A stretch of 64,000 nucleotides of DNA from positions 6,324,001-6,388,000 of the forward strand of contig NC_133101.1 of the NCBI RefSeq assembly GCF_022965805.1. The letters run 5' to 3'. Position numbers and translations under genes: made by a program. Numbering within the stretch: the stretch's first letter is position 1; every line of letters starts with the position of its first letter. Shown piece by piece: positions 45,708-58,662 of the stretch. The DNA comes from Primulina eburnea (taxonomy: Eukaryota > Streptophyta > Magnoliopsida > Lamiales > Gesneriaceae). The notes under the pieces are model-generated. The model saw nothing but the letters and a program-made list of their open reading frames with translations. It did no database searches and was not told where the DNA came from.

Positions 45708-46249
45708 AGATAAATCACTAGATTATGTCAAATTCGATCAACAACCCATCAAAATACGAACATCACGAAGCTGTTCCTCTTGATTTAGCTTGAAAACAAA
45801 GGAAAAGAACTTGAACTACAGCACTAGACAATTTGAGAACCGTTATTGGTGTCCAAAGAACATATTTTTTTTTTTTTAATTCCAAATGGGGTTTAATTCG
45901 GCCAGCTATCCTCGGATTGGACGTGATAATGCAAGAATTTTTGGATTTCGTTATCCTCCACGTGTGGATCAGAAATGGTAGTTCTTTGTACGTAAACTTT
46001 GCGTTTGGCCCTTCTATTATCTTTGGATTCTGCACCTCCTATATTTTGTTACCTAATCTTAGTTATTTTATTGCATTTTAAATATGTTCGAGGATCTAAT
46101 TTTTTTAAAAAAAATGATTGATCAAATCTATTTTCTTGAATATCTAATTTTCTTTAACTTTTGCTAATTGTCACCATATATCGTATGAAACTAAATAAAA
46201 AAAAAACAAGTGCATTATTTATGCTTGAAAATAATGGAAAGATGTATCC
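45708..46249. other. PLC upstream region
   Basis: Upstream region of the minus-strand PLC. T-rich and A-rich runs occur (45868-45880, 46109-46119). No clear TATA box and no second gene are seen. Confidence 0.4.
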
Positions 46250-46252
46250 TAA

Positions 46253-47938
46253 GGCTGTGTTTGGTTTGGAGGCTAAAATAAACTAATGATTAGTAAGTAA
46301 ATGATAAAGAAAATGATTGTTGTAGAAATATAATATATGGTGTTATGTTTGGTATGATTTTTAAGTGTAGGATAATTTTGAATTTTTTGATGAAATGACA
46401 AAATTGCCCTTTTTTTTCTTTTTTTTCTTCTTCAACTCCGGCGGCGGCAGAGGTCCGGCGATGGAGAGGTTTTGCGGCTGTCGGTGGCGGCGGTCGGTGG
46501 TGTCACGCCCCGAGACGGGGGTTGGTTGACACCGGCGTTGCTCTCAAAGTTACATTCGAAAACAACATGTCTCAGAAGTACAAAATTCAGAAACAAGTCT
46601 TTTTATTCATAATACGAAATAATTCATTGTCTGATACGAACTCAAAGATAAATGTTTTACAGCGGAAATATAAAACAGACAAAACATTGCTTCTACAGAT
46701 GCAGCGGAAAATATAATTTAAAACTGATAATAACAGTCTTCTTCACCAGCCCCAGAATTGGATCTGGTCTTCCTCTTCTAACATTTCTTTAGTACTCTTA
46801 TCTGAGATGGGTTTGGTGGGTGAGTGATATGATTGTCACTCAGTAAGCAGGGGCGAGAATAACTCTCAGTTTTCGAAATCATTATCATACAGAAACAGTA
46901 ATTCGAAAATATACAGAATTCTTATTTTCATAACGGAAATCAGTATTCGATATTCAGAAATCAGTAATCAGTATTCAGTAATCAGAAATCAGAAGTTTAA
47001 CAAGTAAGCACTGAACACGTTCGTGAATTTCATGGATAAACTGATATCAGTCCCATATATGTTCTCTCCTCTAAGGGGTGAGGCCAGTAATCAGTAATCA
47101 GTAATGTTCAGAATATATATTCCAACCATTAGTTCACTAAGTTTCAGTGCTTCGAAATCAGATATCAGGAATCAAGAATATACTTTGCTTTAAAACAGAA
47201 ATCATCAAACAGTTTTCAAGATATTTAAACATAAGCCCACTTACCGTAATTTTCTCAAAGAATTTCGGTTGCAGTCTTCTGGAATCTGGTTGCTCTTTCT
47301 ACTGGATTATACAGCTCGAAAATAAGCACTCTCTTAACTCGAAAATTCAAGTGATAACTCAGGATTTGTGTAACATCAATCAGAGATTTGAGAGTGTTAT
47401 TTATAGGTCAAAATATGACTGTTAGACTCCCCCTTAATGACCATAATTTGCATTTAACAGCCTTTATTCCATTTTGAATACTTCAGTTATAAGTCATGAG
47501 TTTAATTATTAACTGTTTGCTGGAATCTCGTTCTTCTGCTGCTGGATTCTATCTGCTGGAATTCAATCTGCTGGAAAATATCAAGTTCTGGAATATTAGC
47601 TTGATGCTAGAATTGCTAGCTTCTGCTGGAATTTTCATTTGCTACTGAAATTGCTAGCTGCTGCTGAAAATTCGAGTTCTCACAGGTGGTCGGCGGCGGC
47701 GGTCATGGCGGGAAGTGGTAGTGAATTTGGATATAGGAGAAGGGTAAAATTGGAAAATAGGAAGGATTAAGAGTTGGATAAATAATCTTACGGGGTGAGT
47801 AGGTATTATTTTAATACACCTAATATAACTTAATCATTCATAGGAGATATTGACTTGGTTAAATAATCATGCGAACAAACTAGTGATAAGGTGGGTTAAA
47901 AAAATAAACCCATCTTATCCATCAAACCAAACACTCCT
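46253..47938. mobile_element. Tourist-like element carrying a solo LTR
   Basis: The left end GGCTGTGTTTGGTTTGGAGG and the right end (reverse AGGAGTGTTTGGTTTGATGG) are inverted repeats, flanked by TAA (46250-46252 and 47939-47941), the 3-bp duplication of PIF/Harbinger MITEs. Without the nested LTR it is about 0.5 kb with GGCGGCGG-rich inner sequence and no transposase. It resembles the 840-1495 element at its tips only. Confidence 0.75.
46501..47684. mobile_element. Solo LTR, 1184 bp, with TSD
   Basis: It begins TGTCACGCCCCGAGACGGGG and ends GAGTTCTCACA (TGT...ACA), flanked by GGTGG at 46496-46500 and 47685-47689. There is no internal region, so this is the product of LTR-LTR recombination or a lone LTR. 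It contains short repeated AATCAGTA motifs (46920-47110) and CTGCTGGAAT-like repeats near its end (47518-47660). Plant Ty3/gypsy LTRs often start TGTCACGCCCCGA; the lineage is not fixed. Confidence 0.85.
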
Positions 47939-47941
47939 TAA

Positions 47942-48431
47942 ATATTATATGAGAAAGGAATTTTGAAGCAAATCCAATGACCCCGATGTAATTGAGATCA
48001 TATGGTCCATATCTAAACATGTCGAACCACAAGCTCAAATGCATCGCGGTTGTTCGGATTTATTTGGCTTTAAACCAGCATCGAGGATTTCACTTCAGTC
48101 AAAACCAAGAAACATATCAAATCAACCTGGAAAAATACGAAGCCTCTTAATTCCATGACCATTTTCGTGGCATAAGATAATCCAAGTTCTAAAAGTAAAC
48201 TAATAAACTGAATAATGCATCAGATCCAATTCTCCATCAAGTTCCATGTTTTTCCTTGATGTAAGAACATATTATAATTCAAAATGATAACTAAAATTAA
48301 TGCAAGTTGCTTAGACAGAAAATCGCTCAAAATTTAAATATTGTTCGAGCAAATTAGGGTCACTTAGTTGCTGAGGTAAAAATCACTCACCGCTGACAAT
48401 TTTTTTAATTAAAATCCTCTAAGCTTAAAAT
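47942..48431. other. 3' flank of the GDSL gene
   Basis: AT-rich, no other gene recognised. Confidence 0.4.
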
Positions 48432-50958
48432 TTAAAAATACTTAGACAGATTTATAGTCGTTTTTCCATCTTTAGCAACAAGATCATAAGGTGAATCCTC
48501 CGAAAATTCGATGGGCATGGAATCCCTTCTCAAACTGGGCTCCCACTCAGCTTCCTCCAGCACCTTGAGTATTTCTTCTGCTACTACCTTGCTCCCCTCC
48601 GCAGACAAGTGGATTCCATCCCTGGGAAACCAAGAACATGGGAGAAAAGGCAAGGTTAGTACTTATTTCCTGAACCTACTCATCCCAGATCCAAAACTGA
48701 GGTGAATGACCCCCTCTTGCTCCTTGAGTGATACACCATCATGGTTTTAAAGCAGTTTCTTGATGCTTGTATGATGTTGATTATAGTCTCAAAGCTGTTA
48801 CGAAAGATATAGTAGAATGTACTCACGTGAAGCAGGCGTTTAACCAATTTTCTCTCTTCTGGATTGCAGTCCAAAGATCAACTACCTTCACGTCCAATTC
48901 CCTACACAACTCTATACAAGCTTCTGAATATAATCGGCACAACTCATTTGTTCGTAAAATCTCACTGACATGTGGACTGTTTAGAAGGCATGAAAAGAAA
49001 AAAAGAAAGCAGAAGATGGGTAAGCTCTCAATATTGAAGGGTGTAAGTACTAATTATCATACAGTGTACCTTAAGTTCTCGCGAAGTTTAACCTCATTAA
49101 CTGGAGGGCAACCGAGAAAGATTATGTGAGGTTGTTGTGGAAGGTTCTGGAATAGAAACTCGCTGTTAGAAAAAAAAAAGAGTTTATAATTGAAAAGGCA
49201 GAAAACAAAGAAAAGGTAGAACTAGCCTTGTTTGACTTAGTACCCCATAATTGTACAAACCTCAATGGAGAAACTACACAACTATGCTATTTTTTCCTGA
49301 ACTATGATATTTAGCTACATTTTAGTTAACTTGGAGTTTTTCTCCCCTGAAAATTTGAATGTTTTCAAATGTAACCAATTCTTTTCAATATCAATTTTCA
49401 AGCAAATGTTCATCTAAAAGCAAAGGAAAAACTTGAAAGGCAACCCATCCTATGATTCGCAACTGAAAATGATGAAAAGTACCATACGTTGCATTAACTC
49501 ATAGGAACAGAGTTGTATCAGCACAAATTTGAGAAGTTACCTTGAGATGAATAGCAATTTTTCTCATGTTCTCAACATATTCTTGAAGTGGCACATGGGG
49601 CCCTAGTCCAGATTCATGAGGCCCCATGGAATCGTTTCCACCAAAGTATACAACCACCAATGAAGGCTGAGTAGCAGCATCCTGCAACAGCAAAAAAAAA
49701 TCACGAGAAAATCCAAGAATGGAAAAATGTTAAAAGGTCATTGGTGTTATCATGGTCTTAATAGAACTTCAGCAATGCATTAATTTTACTTCAGCAGTCG
49801 TTAGTAGAAAATGCTTTTATTATATTACCTCAGTTATAATTACATGAAAAGTTTCTATCGTTATAACAAGTAACATATGCATAGATATAGTCGAGATCCT
49901 CGTGAACCGAACAACATATTGCATACGGTTGCATCAAAGTCAAAGCAAAAAGATATTAAGATATTTCAAGCTATTTTCATTAAGTTTGAACAGTTACCTG
50001 ATGCACTCTGCTACAGATAGAACGAACTAATTTAATTTGTTATGGAACCCATAAACATGCAGGATTCTTTAATTTCTGATCTTCTTGAATCATTTATGGT
50101 AACCTCTACATGTAATGAACTGCTGGTACCTTAGGGAAAACTAGATCAAGTACTTGAACAGCACGTCTTGAATTCCAGCCATAATATCCTCTGGAAATTA
50201 TGTCAGCCTACAAGAGATGAGAAAAAAAATCCAGTAACAGACAAGCAAGAATTCACAATGAAATCTAATCTAAAAAGTTCAGAAGACAGCAAATTATTCT
50301 TTTTCACTATAAAACAATTCTCTGGTTCAGAAATCTATGGAAAGCCTATGCCTGCCTAGAACGGGAGTACAGAAATCTATGGGAAGCCTGTGCCTGCCTA
50401 GATGGGAACTTACACAAGACTATAAAAATAGTGAAGATACCTTTTAAAAATAAAAAAAAATTGTTTGAGTCTTTCATCTTGATCTAATCTTTGCAATGAC
50501 TTCAAAGGTTTCTTCTTTTAATGATTTCACAGAGTATAAGCTGCTACGACGTTGTAGGTCGTCGAAAAAATTGACTCCTCGAAGATAACGAATACAGAAA
50601 TGTGTAAATTCACACCGTGTCTATACAATTGCGCAAATAGTAGATCAAGACACATGTTTCTGCATTTATAATAATCTTGACCAAGAGTTTTAACACAATT
50701 TGGTTTGTTGTCATTCTACCAAATTCCAGCACCAGAACTTATAATTCGAAAACCGAAGAGCAAAATTCAATTCAAGTTGCAAATCTCGTACAAAGAAAAC
50801 AATAATAAACAGAACAAAGGGTGTTTCACGTCAAACTGCAAGCATACTCTGCGGGAGTAGACGTCGGAGAGAATCGCACCCCATCCGCCAGTGCTGAAGC
50901 TAAGCTGGACTATTGACGATCCAAACAACACGAACAATGGCCTCGTCGGACCCACCAT
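48432..50958 (-). CDS. GDSL/SGNH esterase, CPRD49/IAH1-like, 6 exons
   Basis: Exons: 50958-50848, 50207-50130, 49681-49541, 49146-49070, 48964-48827 and 48621-48432. All are GT-AG with matching phases, giving 244 aa. Blocks typical of this SGNH hydrolase subfamily: block I FVLFGSSIVQLSF (Ser nucleophile in GSS), block II RGYYGWNSRRA (Gly), block III VVYFGGNDS (Asn), block V DGIHLSAEG (Asp and His). So the full catalytic set is present. Known relatives include drought-inducible CPRD49 of cowpea and yeast isoamyl-acetate esterase IAH1. They hydrolyse small esters, but the natural plant substrate is unclear. No signal peptide is seen, so probably cytosolic. The protein is about ten residues shorter than its relatives at the C-terminus, and the exon 4/5 junction (REN-L-S-EILRTN) lacks a few residues. 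Intron 1 has a 41-bp tandem duplication. Confidence 0.93.
50330..50408. repeat. ~41-bp tandem duplication in GDSL intron 1
   Basis: CAGAAATCTATGGAAAGCC...TGCCTGCCTAGAACGGGA is followed by a second copy with three to four changes. Confidence 0.8.
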
Positions 50959-51453
50959 CTCTCCACCACAATTCTTCCGATGGTTGAGAAATATAATATA
51001 TATATCCCCAACTACTTCTGGGATTTTGAGAAATGGGGTGTGAAGTAAATGTGGCAGCGAACATGGCAGCATGAATTGAATGAGGATGTTAAAGTTTTAC
51101 CGAATTGTACTTCACTAACTCATCAAATCAAGACAAAAGAAAATGTCATTTCTTTTTGTAAATGAAAATATTATTATTAACAAATAAATTAATAAAGACA
51201 AGAATTCTCAAACAAAAATGTCTAGAATTAGTTTGATCACAACATCAACCACATGTTGATAATCCGAATTCATTTCTTTCTTTCTTTTTCTAGACATCTC
51301 GATAATCTCACTAGATGCAAAGATGCAAAGAACTTCAGCTTCATGTCATCAACTGCTTGTTGAGGTACTTGACTGTGGACAACTGATACAAAGCAGAGAA
51401 ATAATCTTGCTCGATTAACATATTGTATCTTTACGTCTTCAGTCAATATCCAA
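50959..51453. other. GDSL upstream region
   Basis: A TATATATATA stretch lies at about 50994-51003, ~40 bases upstream of the ATG, and may be the GDSL TATA box. The rest is non-coding as far as I can see. Confidence 0.45.
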
Positions 51454-51636
51454 GAGTAAGTCTTTTGTGAGACGATTTCACGAATTTTTATCTATGAGAT
51501 GTGTTAATCATAGCGATATCCACAATAAAAAGTAATATTTTTCGCATACAAAGTAATATTTTTTCATAGATAACCTAAATAAGATATATGTCTCACAAAA
51601 GACGACATATGAGACCGTCTCACACAAGTTTTTACC
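51454..51636. repeat. Foldback MITE copy 9
   Basis: GAGTAAGTCTTTTGTGAGAC at the left, ACCGTCTCACACAAGTTTTT at the right. It interrupts a short minus-strand open frame that starts at 51786. Confidence 0.75.
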
Positions 51637-51786
51637 AATGCCTAGAGATGAATTGAGAAAAATCCTGAGTCTAGATGATTCGATAGCTTTGAAGACTTGA
51701 GTAGCAACATCTTCCATAGAATGAATTGATTCGACATCGATTACAAGAGTTTTCATGACATAGGAAAGAGTTGTTGGAGTAGCCAT
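51637..51786 (-). other. Short open frame cut by a MITE, family unknown
   Basis: From ATG 51786 the frame reads MATPTTLSYVMKTLVIDVES for ~50 codons before entering the MITE, where a further 42 codons are MITE sequence. No domain is recognised. A remnant of a small gene is possible, as is chance; an (about 200-bp) non-AT-rich flank continues to 51300 past the MITE. Confidence 0.25.
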
Positions 51787-52308
51787 TTCTGAAATAAGTT
51801 CTTAAAGATAAAAATTACATATTTTTTATATGAAAGTGAGCTAGAAGTTTAGGAGCAGATATATTTTGAATAAGAAGATGCATATACTTTGAATGAGAAG
51901 ATGCAAAGGTAAACGGAAAGATTTAGAAATTTCAATTATTCAACATGTGTGATTTTAAAAATTAAGTTTTATTAAAAAATCTAAAATAAAACTGAATTTA
52001 ATAAAAATTAAATTGTAATGAAAAAAATCAATTTATTTTGTTTGATTGATAAAACGTAACAATTTTTTTTTTCAAAAAATAAAATTAAATCGAATTTTCA
52101 GAGTTAATTCGATTCAATAAGTTATTACGGTTTAATAAAAATTGTATTCAACCCTAATTTCGCTAAAGTTATTTTATTGTTTTTATTATTGTTAATTAAT
52201 TTTGTTAATATCGTCGTTTTTAATATTTTTAACAACAATATTATTAATTTATTTCACATTATTATTATTAAATAATTTATTATATTATCAATAATTATAG
52301 TAAATTAT

Positions 52309-52470
52309 GGCAAAAGCTTGTGTTAGATGATCTCACGGGTCGTATTTTGTGAGACATATCTCTTATTTGGGTTATCCATGAAAAAATATTACTTTTTATT
52401 GTGAATATCGGTAGGATTGACATATCTCACATGTAAAAATTCGTGAGATCGTCTCACAAGAGGCCTACTC
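52309..52470. repeat. Foldback MITE copy 10
   Basis: GGCAAAAGCTTGTGTTAGAT at the left, GATCGTCTCACAAGAGGCCT at the right. Confidence 0.75.
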
Positions 52471-54363
52471 CTAAATTATTATGTGTATAATTAATAATAT
52501 TGTTTTTAAAAAATTAAAGCTTAAGAATTGGGTCCAGTTATTATAAATTTTTAAAAACTATGTTTTTCATGATATTTTGTTTATTTATTTCATATAACTA
52601 AACAAACCTAAGTTTGTGATATCTTTTTATTATGAAATTATTTATAGAATAATTAATTTTAAATAAGTTAAATAATTTATACAGTAGTTTATAATTCCAT
52701 GCTTTTAATTATTTTCTAAAAGTACCAAATACCATTATATTTGGACATTTAATTTTAACAATATATTTTATAAATCGTTTGCTCTTGTTCTCGTAATATA
52801 TAACTATTTTAATGGGAATCATTTATTACAAGGAAAAAAAACTTATAAACTCATATTTAATAAATTAGTTTAATTTATTTTTTTCCGTTAAATCATGCAA
52901 ATGTCGGGGTCAGTTTTACGGTGCATCAAGTAACCAAGTTAACACTCGGCACATCATGTCTGTTACTATTGAGAAATTAATGATTCACGTTACCTACTTA
53001 ATTATTAAAACACTACCATCCTAATTAGAGGAAGATAATTGATTTTCATATTATGTTTTGGAGCATGACAATCTCGAGAATATTTTTCTGTCAGACGACT
53101 TGACTCAATTCATATTTAAAATAAAAAATAATTTTTTTCTTGAACTTGAAAATTCATCTCATAAAATTGACATGTAAAACATCTAACAGGAGTCTTTGTG
53201 TATGTTTTCGATTCAAGTAGTTAATTAAGAAAAGTCTCTTTAATAAAGACAGCACATATAGAAAATTCTAGAGATCAAATGCAAACTATTTTCATTCGAA
53301 ATGAAGGAATGGACTATAATCTACTTTCTCCCAGGAAACCAATATATCAACAATCAAAGAAACACAAGGTAAGGAAAATTGTACCCTTTTGCTGTTATAA
53401 ACAGATTTAAATGAACGTTGTCTGTCCAAAGTTCACAAATTTCATCTCAAAGATGCCTGGTTTGGGGTGTCTGTAACACCATTTATTCAATAATACAGTT
53501 CGCCTTTGGGAAAATAATGAATCTGAATCTATTGTTGGATCTATGTTTATATTTTCTACAAACATTGTTGTGCTTTCTGTGTGATAACATGTCTGATCTG
53601 GTCTCAAAATGTCAGAGCTTTTGAAGTTTCAATACCCACAAATCAATCTACATTGCAAACAGTCGAGTGTCTAACAGACACTCCTCAAACCACACGTGAA
53701 CCCGAGTAAGTAACGACCTGTTTTGCAGCAATCGTGACTCTTAACTGCCTCAGAATTCTTCCAACAATCAAGAATGTTTCAAGTGACGAGCCTTGTATCT
53801 GTTTAAGAAACACGCTGGTTACTTGTTTGCAGTATCGAGCATGAAGAGTCGATAGTCAAGCTATTAGCTTTGCTTTATTGCTGAATATAGCTAAGTGGTA
53901 AAGAAGGAAACTCGTCTACAAAATAATGCAAGAAAGAATACACTTCAAGCTACCTCACAGTAAAATAGTGTACAGGCATTCTCTCACTTTAGATTGACAT
54001 CGATGTTTCTAATCATTCTAGAGCTGAAATTGACGAAATTCTATATCAAAATTGATCAACTAGAAACTCTTCATACAATTACAGTCACGTCAAAAGGTCT
54101 AGCAAAATACTCGGAAAGCATATAGATGGATTCCTTCCACATAAGTAAAATAACCATGCCAGTAAGAAATTTGTCAAAATCTCATAAATAAAGTTTCAAC
54201 TTCATGGACTACAAGTGCGTGACAGTTCAAATTTCATGTGCTAAATGGTGTTTCATCTCCTATTTCATGGACATGAAATGATTCCTAAAATAAGTTTTAA
54301 AAAATGATTAAATACATCCATCATTCGTCTAAATGACACGAGTTCAAGCACATATCGTACTAG
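52471..54363. other. AT-rich intergenic DNA
   Basis: No gene is recognised. The stretch up to 53300 is very AT-rich, and 53400-54360 is more balanced but has no open frame with a known domain. Confidence 0.45.
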
Positions 54364-54908
54364 AGATCTATTTATTCATGATTCCCTGTAAGGATGATGT
54401 CGTCTACATCTACATAGACAATGAGTACAGTAATCTCGCCTTTCCCCAAATGCTTTACAAATAAAGTGTGGTCAACCCGACATTGAGTGTATCCATCACT
54501 CTTAAAACATTGATAAATCGAAAAAACCAAGCCCTAGGTGATTGTTTGAGGCCATACAATAACTTTTGTAATTTGCATACCTTATTGTTTGTAACTGCTG
54601 GTGCAAAACCAAGTGGAATGTCCACATACACCTCTTCTTCAAAATCTCCATTAAGGAATGCATTTTTCACATCAAGTTGGTACAAACAAACCAATCTAAC
54701 TTGGCAGCAATTGATAAGAGGACTCAGATGGTGTTGAGTAACACCACCTGGCTACAGAAGCAAATGTTTCTTTGGCTACAAATTTTGTTTTTAACAGATC
54801 TATGATTCCGTCAGACATGTGTTTGACCATGAAAATCCATTTGCAATAAACTGTTTTCCCGGTGGGAGATTTGCAATATGCCATGTTGTGTTCTTTTTGA
54901 GTGCCTTT

Positions 54909-55171
54909 CGAAGTTAATGCAGCGGGATTGACTGAGAATCGGCTAAATCACCGTATTCTTCTTTCTTATTTTCTGTCACTCAATGATTAGGTTACAAAGT
55001 CTTAAATAATAGAAACTCAAGAGATAAGATAATCTACTCCTAATCTAATCCTAGGAAAACAGAATACAAATGAATCTAGATAATGAAGATAAAAGATTGA
55101 TAAAAGATCATATTCAACTAATTATGAAGATAAACGAATAGCTAAGATAAGATAAGATAAGATCTCCAACA
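54909..55171 (-). repeat. 3' LTR of copia element B
   Basis: 263 bp, in plus orientation CGAAGTTAATGCAGCGGG...GATCTCCAACA. The terminal TG of the plus reading is mutated to CG here. It shares all other bases with the other LTR except one T/G. Confidence 0.92.
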
Positions 55172-55178
55172 CTCCCCC

Positions 55179-58100
55179 TCAAGGTGGGTCATATAGATTC
55201 ATCATGCCCAACTTGGAAGATAATTCAGCAAATGTGGGACGGAACAGAGCTTTTGTAAGTATGTCAGCTAGCTGAAGAGTAGAAGGAACATATGTGACCG
55301 TAATAACCCCATCTTCAATCTTCTCGCTTATGAAATGACGATCTACCTCAACGTGTTTTGTCCTATCATGGTGTACTGGATTCTTTGAGATGCTAATGGC
55401 AGCTTGATTGTCGCACAACATTTCAACTGGAGAGTTGTTTTCCACCTTTAACTCTATTAACAGTCGTCTGAGCCACATTCCTTCACATATCCCATGGGCC
55501 AATGCCCGAAATTCTGCTTCTGCACTACTCCGGGCAACAACAGATTGCTTCTTACTCCTCCATGTCACGAGGTTCCCCCACACAAAAGTACAATACCCTG
55601 ATGTCGATCGTCGGTCGGTAGTGGATCCAGCCCAGTCAGCATCGCTGTATACCTTAGTTCTTCGATCGGTAGTCTTCCTAAATAGGATTCCTTTACCAAT
55701 GGATCCTTTGAGGTACCTCAACACTCGATATGCAGCAGTCATATGTTCCTCAGTCGGATTGTTCATGAATTGACTGATAACACTAACCACAAAACCAATG
55801 TCTGGTCGAGTATGTGAAAGATATATTAGTTTTCCCACTAATCTTTGATATCTTCCCTTGTCTACTAGTCGATGGTCCTCTTTGTTACCCAATTTGATAT
55901 TTGGATCCATTGGTGTGTCTGTCGGCTTACACCCTAGCATTCCTGTTTCTTGCAAAAGATCAGTAACATATTTGCGTTGAGAAATAAATATGCCGCCATT
56001 GGATCTGGCTATTTCCATTCCCAGAAAATATTTTAGATGACCAAGGTCTTTCATCTCAAACTCCCTACTGAGGAGAAGTTTCACGTGATCAATTTCTTCT
56101 TTGTCATTCCCTGTTAGTACAATGTCATCCACATAAACAATAAGAATAGCAATATGACCTTCCCTGGAGTGTTTCACGAACAAGGTGTGATCAGCCTGAC
56201 ATTGAGAATAGCCGTCCTTTGTCAACACTTTCATGAAGCGATAAAACCAAGCTCTAGGAGATTGTTTAAGTCCATACAAGGACTTCCGCAGCTTGCACAC
56301 CTTGTTACTCGGAATCTGAGATTCAAAGCCAGGAGGTATTCTCATGAAGACTTCCTCCTCAAGATCACCATTGAGAAATGCATTTTTTGACATCTAGTTG
56401 ATATAATGGCCAGTCGAGGTTAGCCGCGAGAGACAGAAGAACTCGGATAGTGTTAAGCCTAGCAACAGGAGCAAAGGTTTCTTGGTAGTCAATGCCGTAT
56501 GACTGAGTATATCCCTTGGCTACAAGTCTAGCCTTTAATCGTTCTATACTCCCATCTGATTTCTGTTTCACTGTGAAAATCCACTTGCACCCGACCGGTT
56601 TCTTTCCTGATGGAAGATCAGTGATGTCCCACGTGTTGTTCTTTTCTAATGCCTTTATTTCATCAAAGACAGCAATTTTCCATTTTTGATCATTTAAAGC
56701 CTCTTCGATATTAGAAGGAATCCGAATCTGATCTAGATTGGCTAGGAAGGCACAATATGTAGCTGAGAACCGTTTGAATGAGACAAAATTGCCTATAGGG
56801 TGTTGTGTGCATGATCGGGTTCCTTTCCGTAGTGCAATAGGCCTTTCATCAAGATTATCATCAAGCTCACTGCTGTTAATAACATGAGTATCAGTATTAG
56901 TCAATTCTCGAGAGTGTGTACCTGGATTTATTTTCGGGGAGATGTCATTGGCAGCCTGAGGTGCTGTGGGAATTTGTATAGCCTCTTGATGATGATGCTT
57001 TCTCCGAGAATATGTGTGTATTAGCTTTCTATGATCCGTGGAGGAATCCATAGATGCAAGAGGCTCTATGTGAGGGATAGATGGGATTGTGGAATCCAAA
57101 CTGTCTGGTTCATTAATGGATGACTCCCCCTGAAGTGAGGAGCCTTGGTAGTAAGGCTGAGATTCAAAGAACGTGACATCCATAGAAGTGTAGTATTGTT
57201 TCATGGCGGGAGAATAGCATTTGTACCCTTTCTGGCATGGTGAATAGCCGAGAAAGATGCACTTGGTAGCACGAGGTTCGAGTTTGTTGCGGTGATGTGA
57301 GTGTATGTGGACAAATGAAGAGCAACCAAACACTTTAAGTGGAATATCATGTAGTAAATGAGGTGAAGGATGAGTTTCTAGGAGGGTTTGGATAGGCGTT
57401 TTAAATTTCAGTATCCTTGAGGGCATTCTGTTTATTAGGTATGTGGCAGTGAGTATGGCGTCACCCCAATAGGACTGAGGAACATTCGAGGTTAGGAGTA
57501 ATGCGCGAGCAACCTCGAGGAGATGACGATTTTTGCGTTCAGAGACTCCGTTTTGTTGAGGGGTATAAACACATGAGCTTTGGTGAATAATCCCATGTGA
57601 TTGCAGATAACTTCCCAACTCAGAATTGAAATAGTCACGAGCCCTATCAGTGCGTAACACACGAATATGAGAGGAAAATTGGGTTTTGATCATTGAATGA
57701 AAATGTTTAAAGATCTGAGTACTTTCAGATTTATTTTTCATGAGGAAAACCCATGATAGCCGTGTGTGGTCATCGATAAACAAGATAAACCAACGAGTTC
57801 CGTTAAGGTTGGGAGTATTAGATGGTCCCCAAATATCACTGTGGATAAGAGAGAATGGCGAGGATGGTTTATAACAATTGGATCTAAAGGTTGTACGTGT
57901 GTGTTTAGCAAATTGACATATATCACAATTAAATGGAGTTTTATTGCAAAATAAGTCTGGAAACAATTTTTGAAGATACAATGGATTTGGATGGCCTAAA
58001 CGATAATGCCATAAAACAATATCCTTGATCTTATTAGAACTAAAAGCGGAGGTAGAGTGAGGTACTGATTTTGGGGCAGAAGGTAAGTCCAAAGCACCAT

Positions 58101-58662
58101 CTGTCTTAAGAATATATAATCCCCCTGAGAGTTCAGCACTGCCAATCGTCTTCCCCGATGCCACATCCTGGAAAACACACGAATTACCCAAAAACTTAGT
58201 CAGGCAACCAAGCTCATGATTCAGTTTACTAACAGATAGCAAATTACATACAAGTTCTGGCACAAACAGGACTGAATGAAGACAAATATCTTTAGTTAAC
58301 TGAATGGAGCCATAGCCAGTCACGGTGGATAGGGAACCATTGGCTATTCGGACGGTGTTAGGGTCATTGCACTGCTGAAAACTATGAAAGTAGTTGAGGC
58401 ACCCAGTCATATGATCGGATGCACCTGAGTCGATTATCCAATAGGATGACATATCATGTTGTGAGGATGTAAATGAGGCAATACCTGAGTGAGCCATATT
58501 ACCGATGTTGCTGAGGGATGGAGAGGGATTGACAGTAGGCTGTCCAAACAACTTCTGGAGAGCATCGAGTTGTTCCTTCGTGAAGGGTGGCTGTTCTGAA
58601 TTTTGAGAATCCACGGTGGCTGTGTTTGCGCGTCGTTCTCTTGTTGGTTTCCAATCGGCAGG
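55179..58662 (-). pseudogene. pol of copia element B (PR-INT-RT-RNaseH)
   Basis: It follows gag in the same frame after a stop codon. Protease [13 protein letters not shown]; pre-integrase [14 protein letters not shown] with CDICQFAKH (HHCC finger); integrase core with [16 protein letters not shown] and GVSERKNRH carrying D, D and E; RT with [27 protein letters not shown] and YVDDIVLTGND; RNase H with YSDADWAGSTTDRRSTSGY, ARSSAEAEFRAL and KHVEVDRHFI, ending LYDPP. A 1-base expansion of an A run (56383-56388, minus-strand AAAAAA after GATGTC) shifts the frame within RT just before NAFLNG. All catalytic motifs are intact otherwise, so decay is recent. Confidence 0.93.

Noticed and set aside
54455..54884. 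An independent copia RT gene fragment next to element B
   Set aside because: Its frame continues on the far side of element B (59844 onward), so it is the left part of the interrupted host element A.
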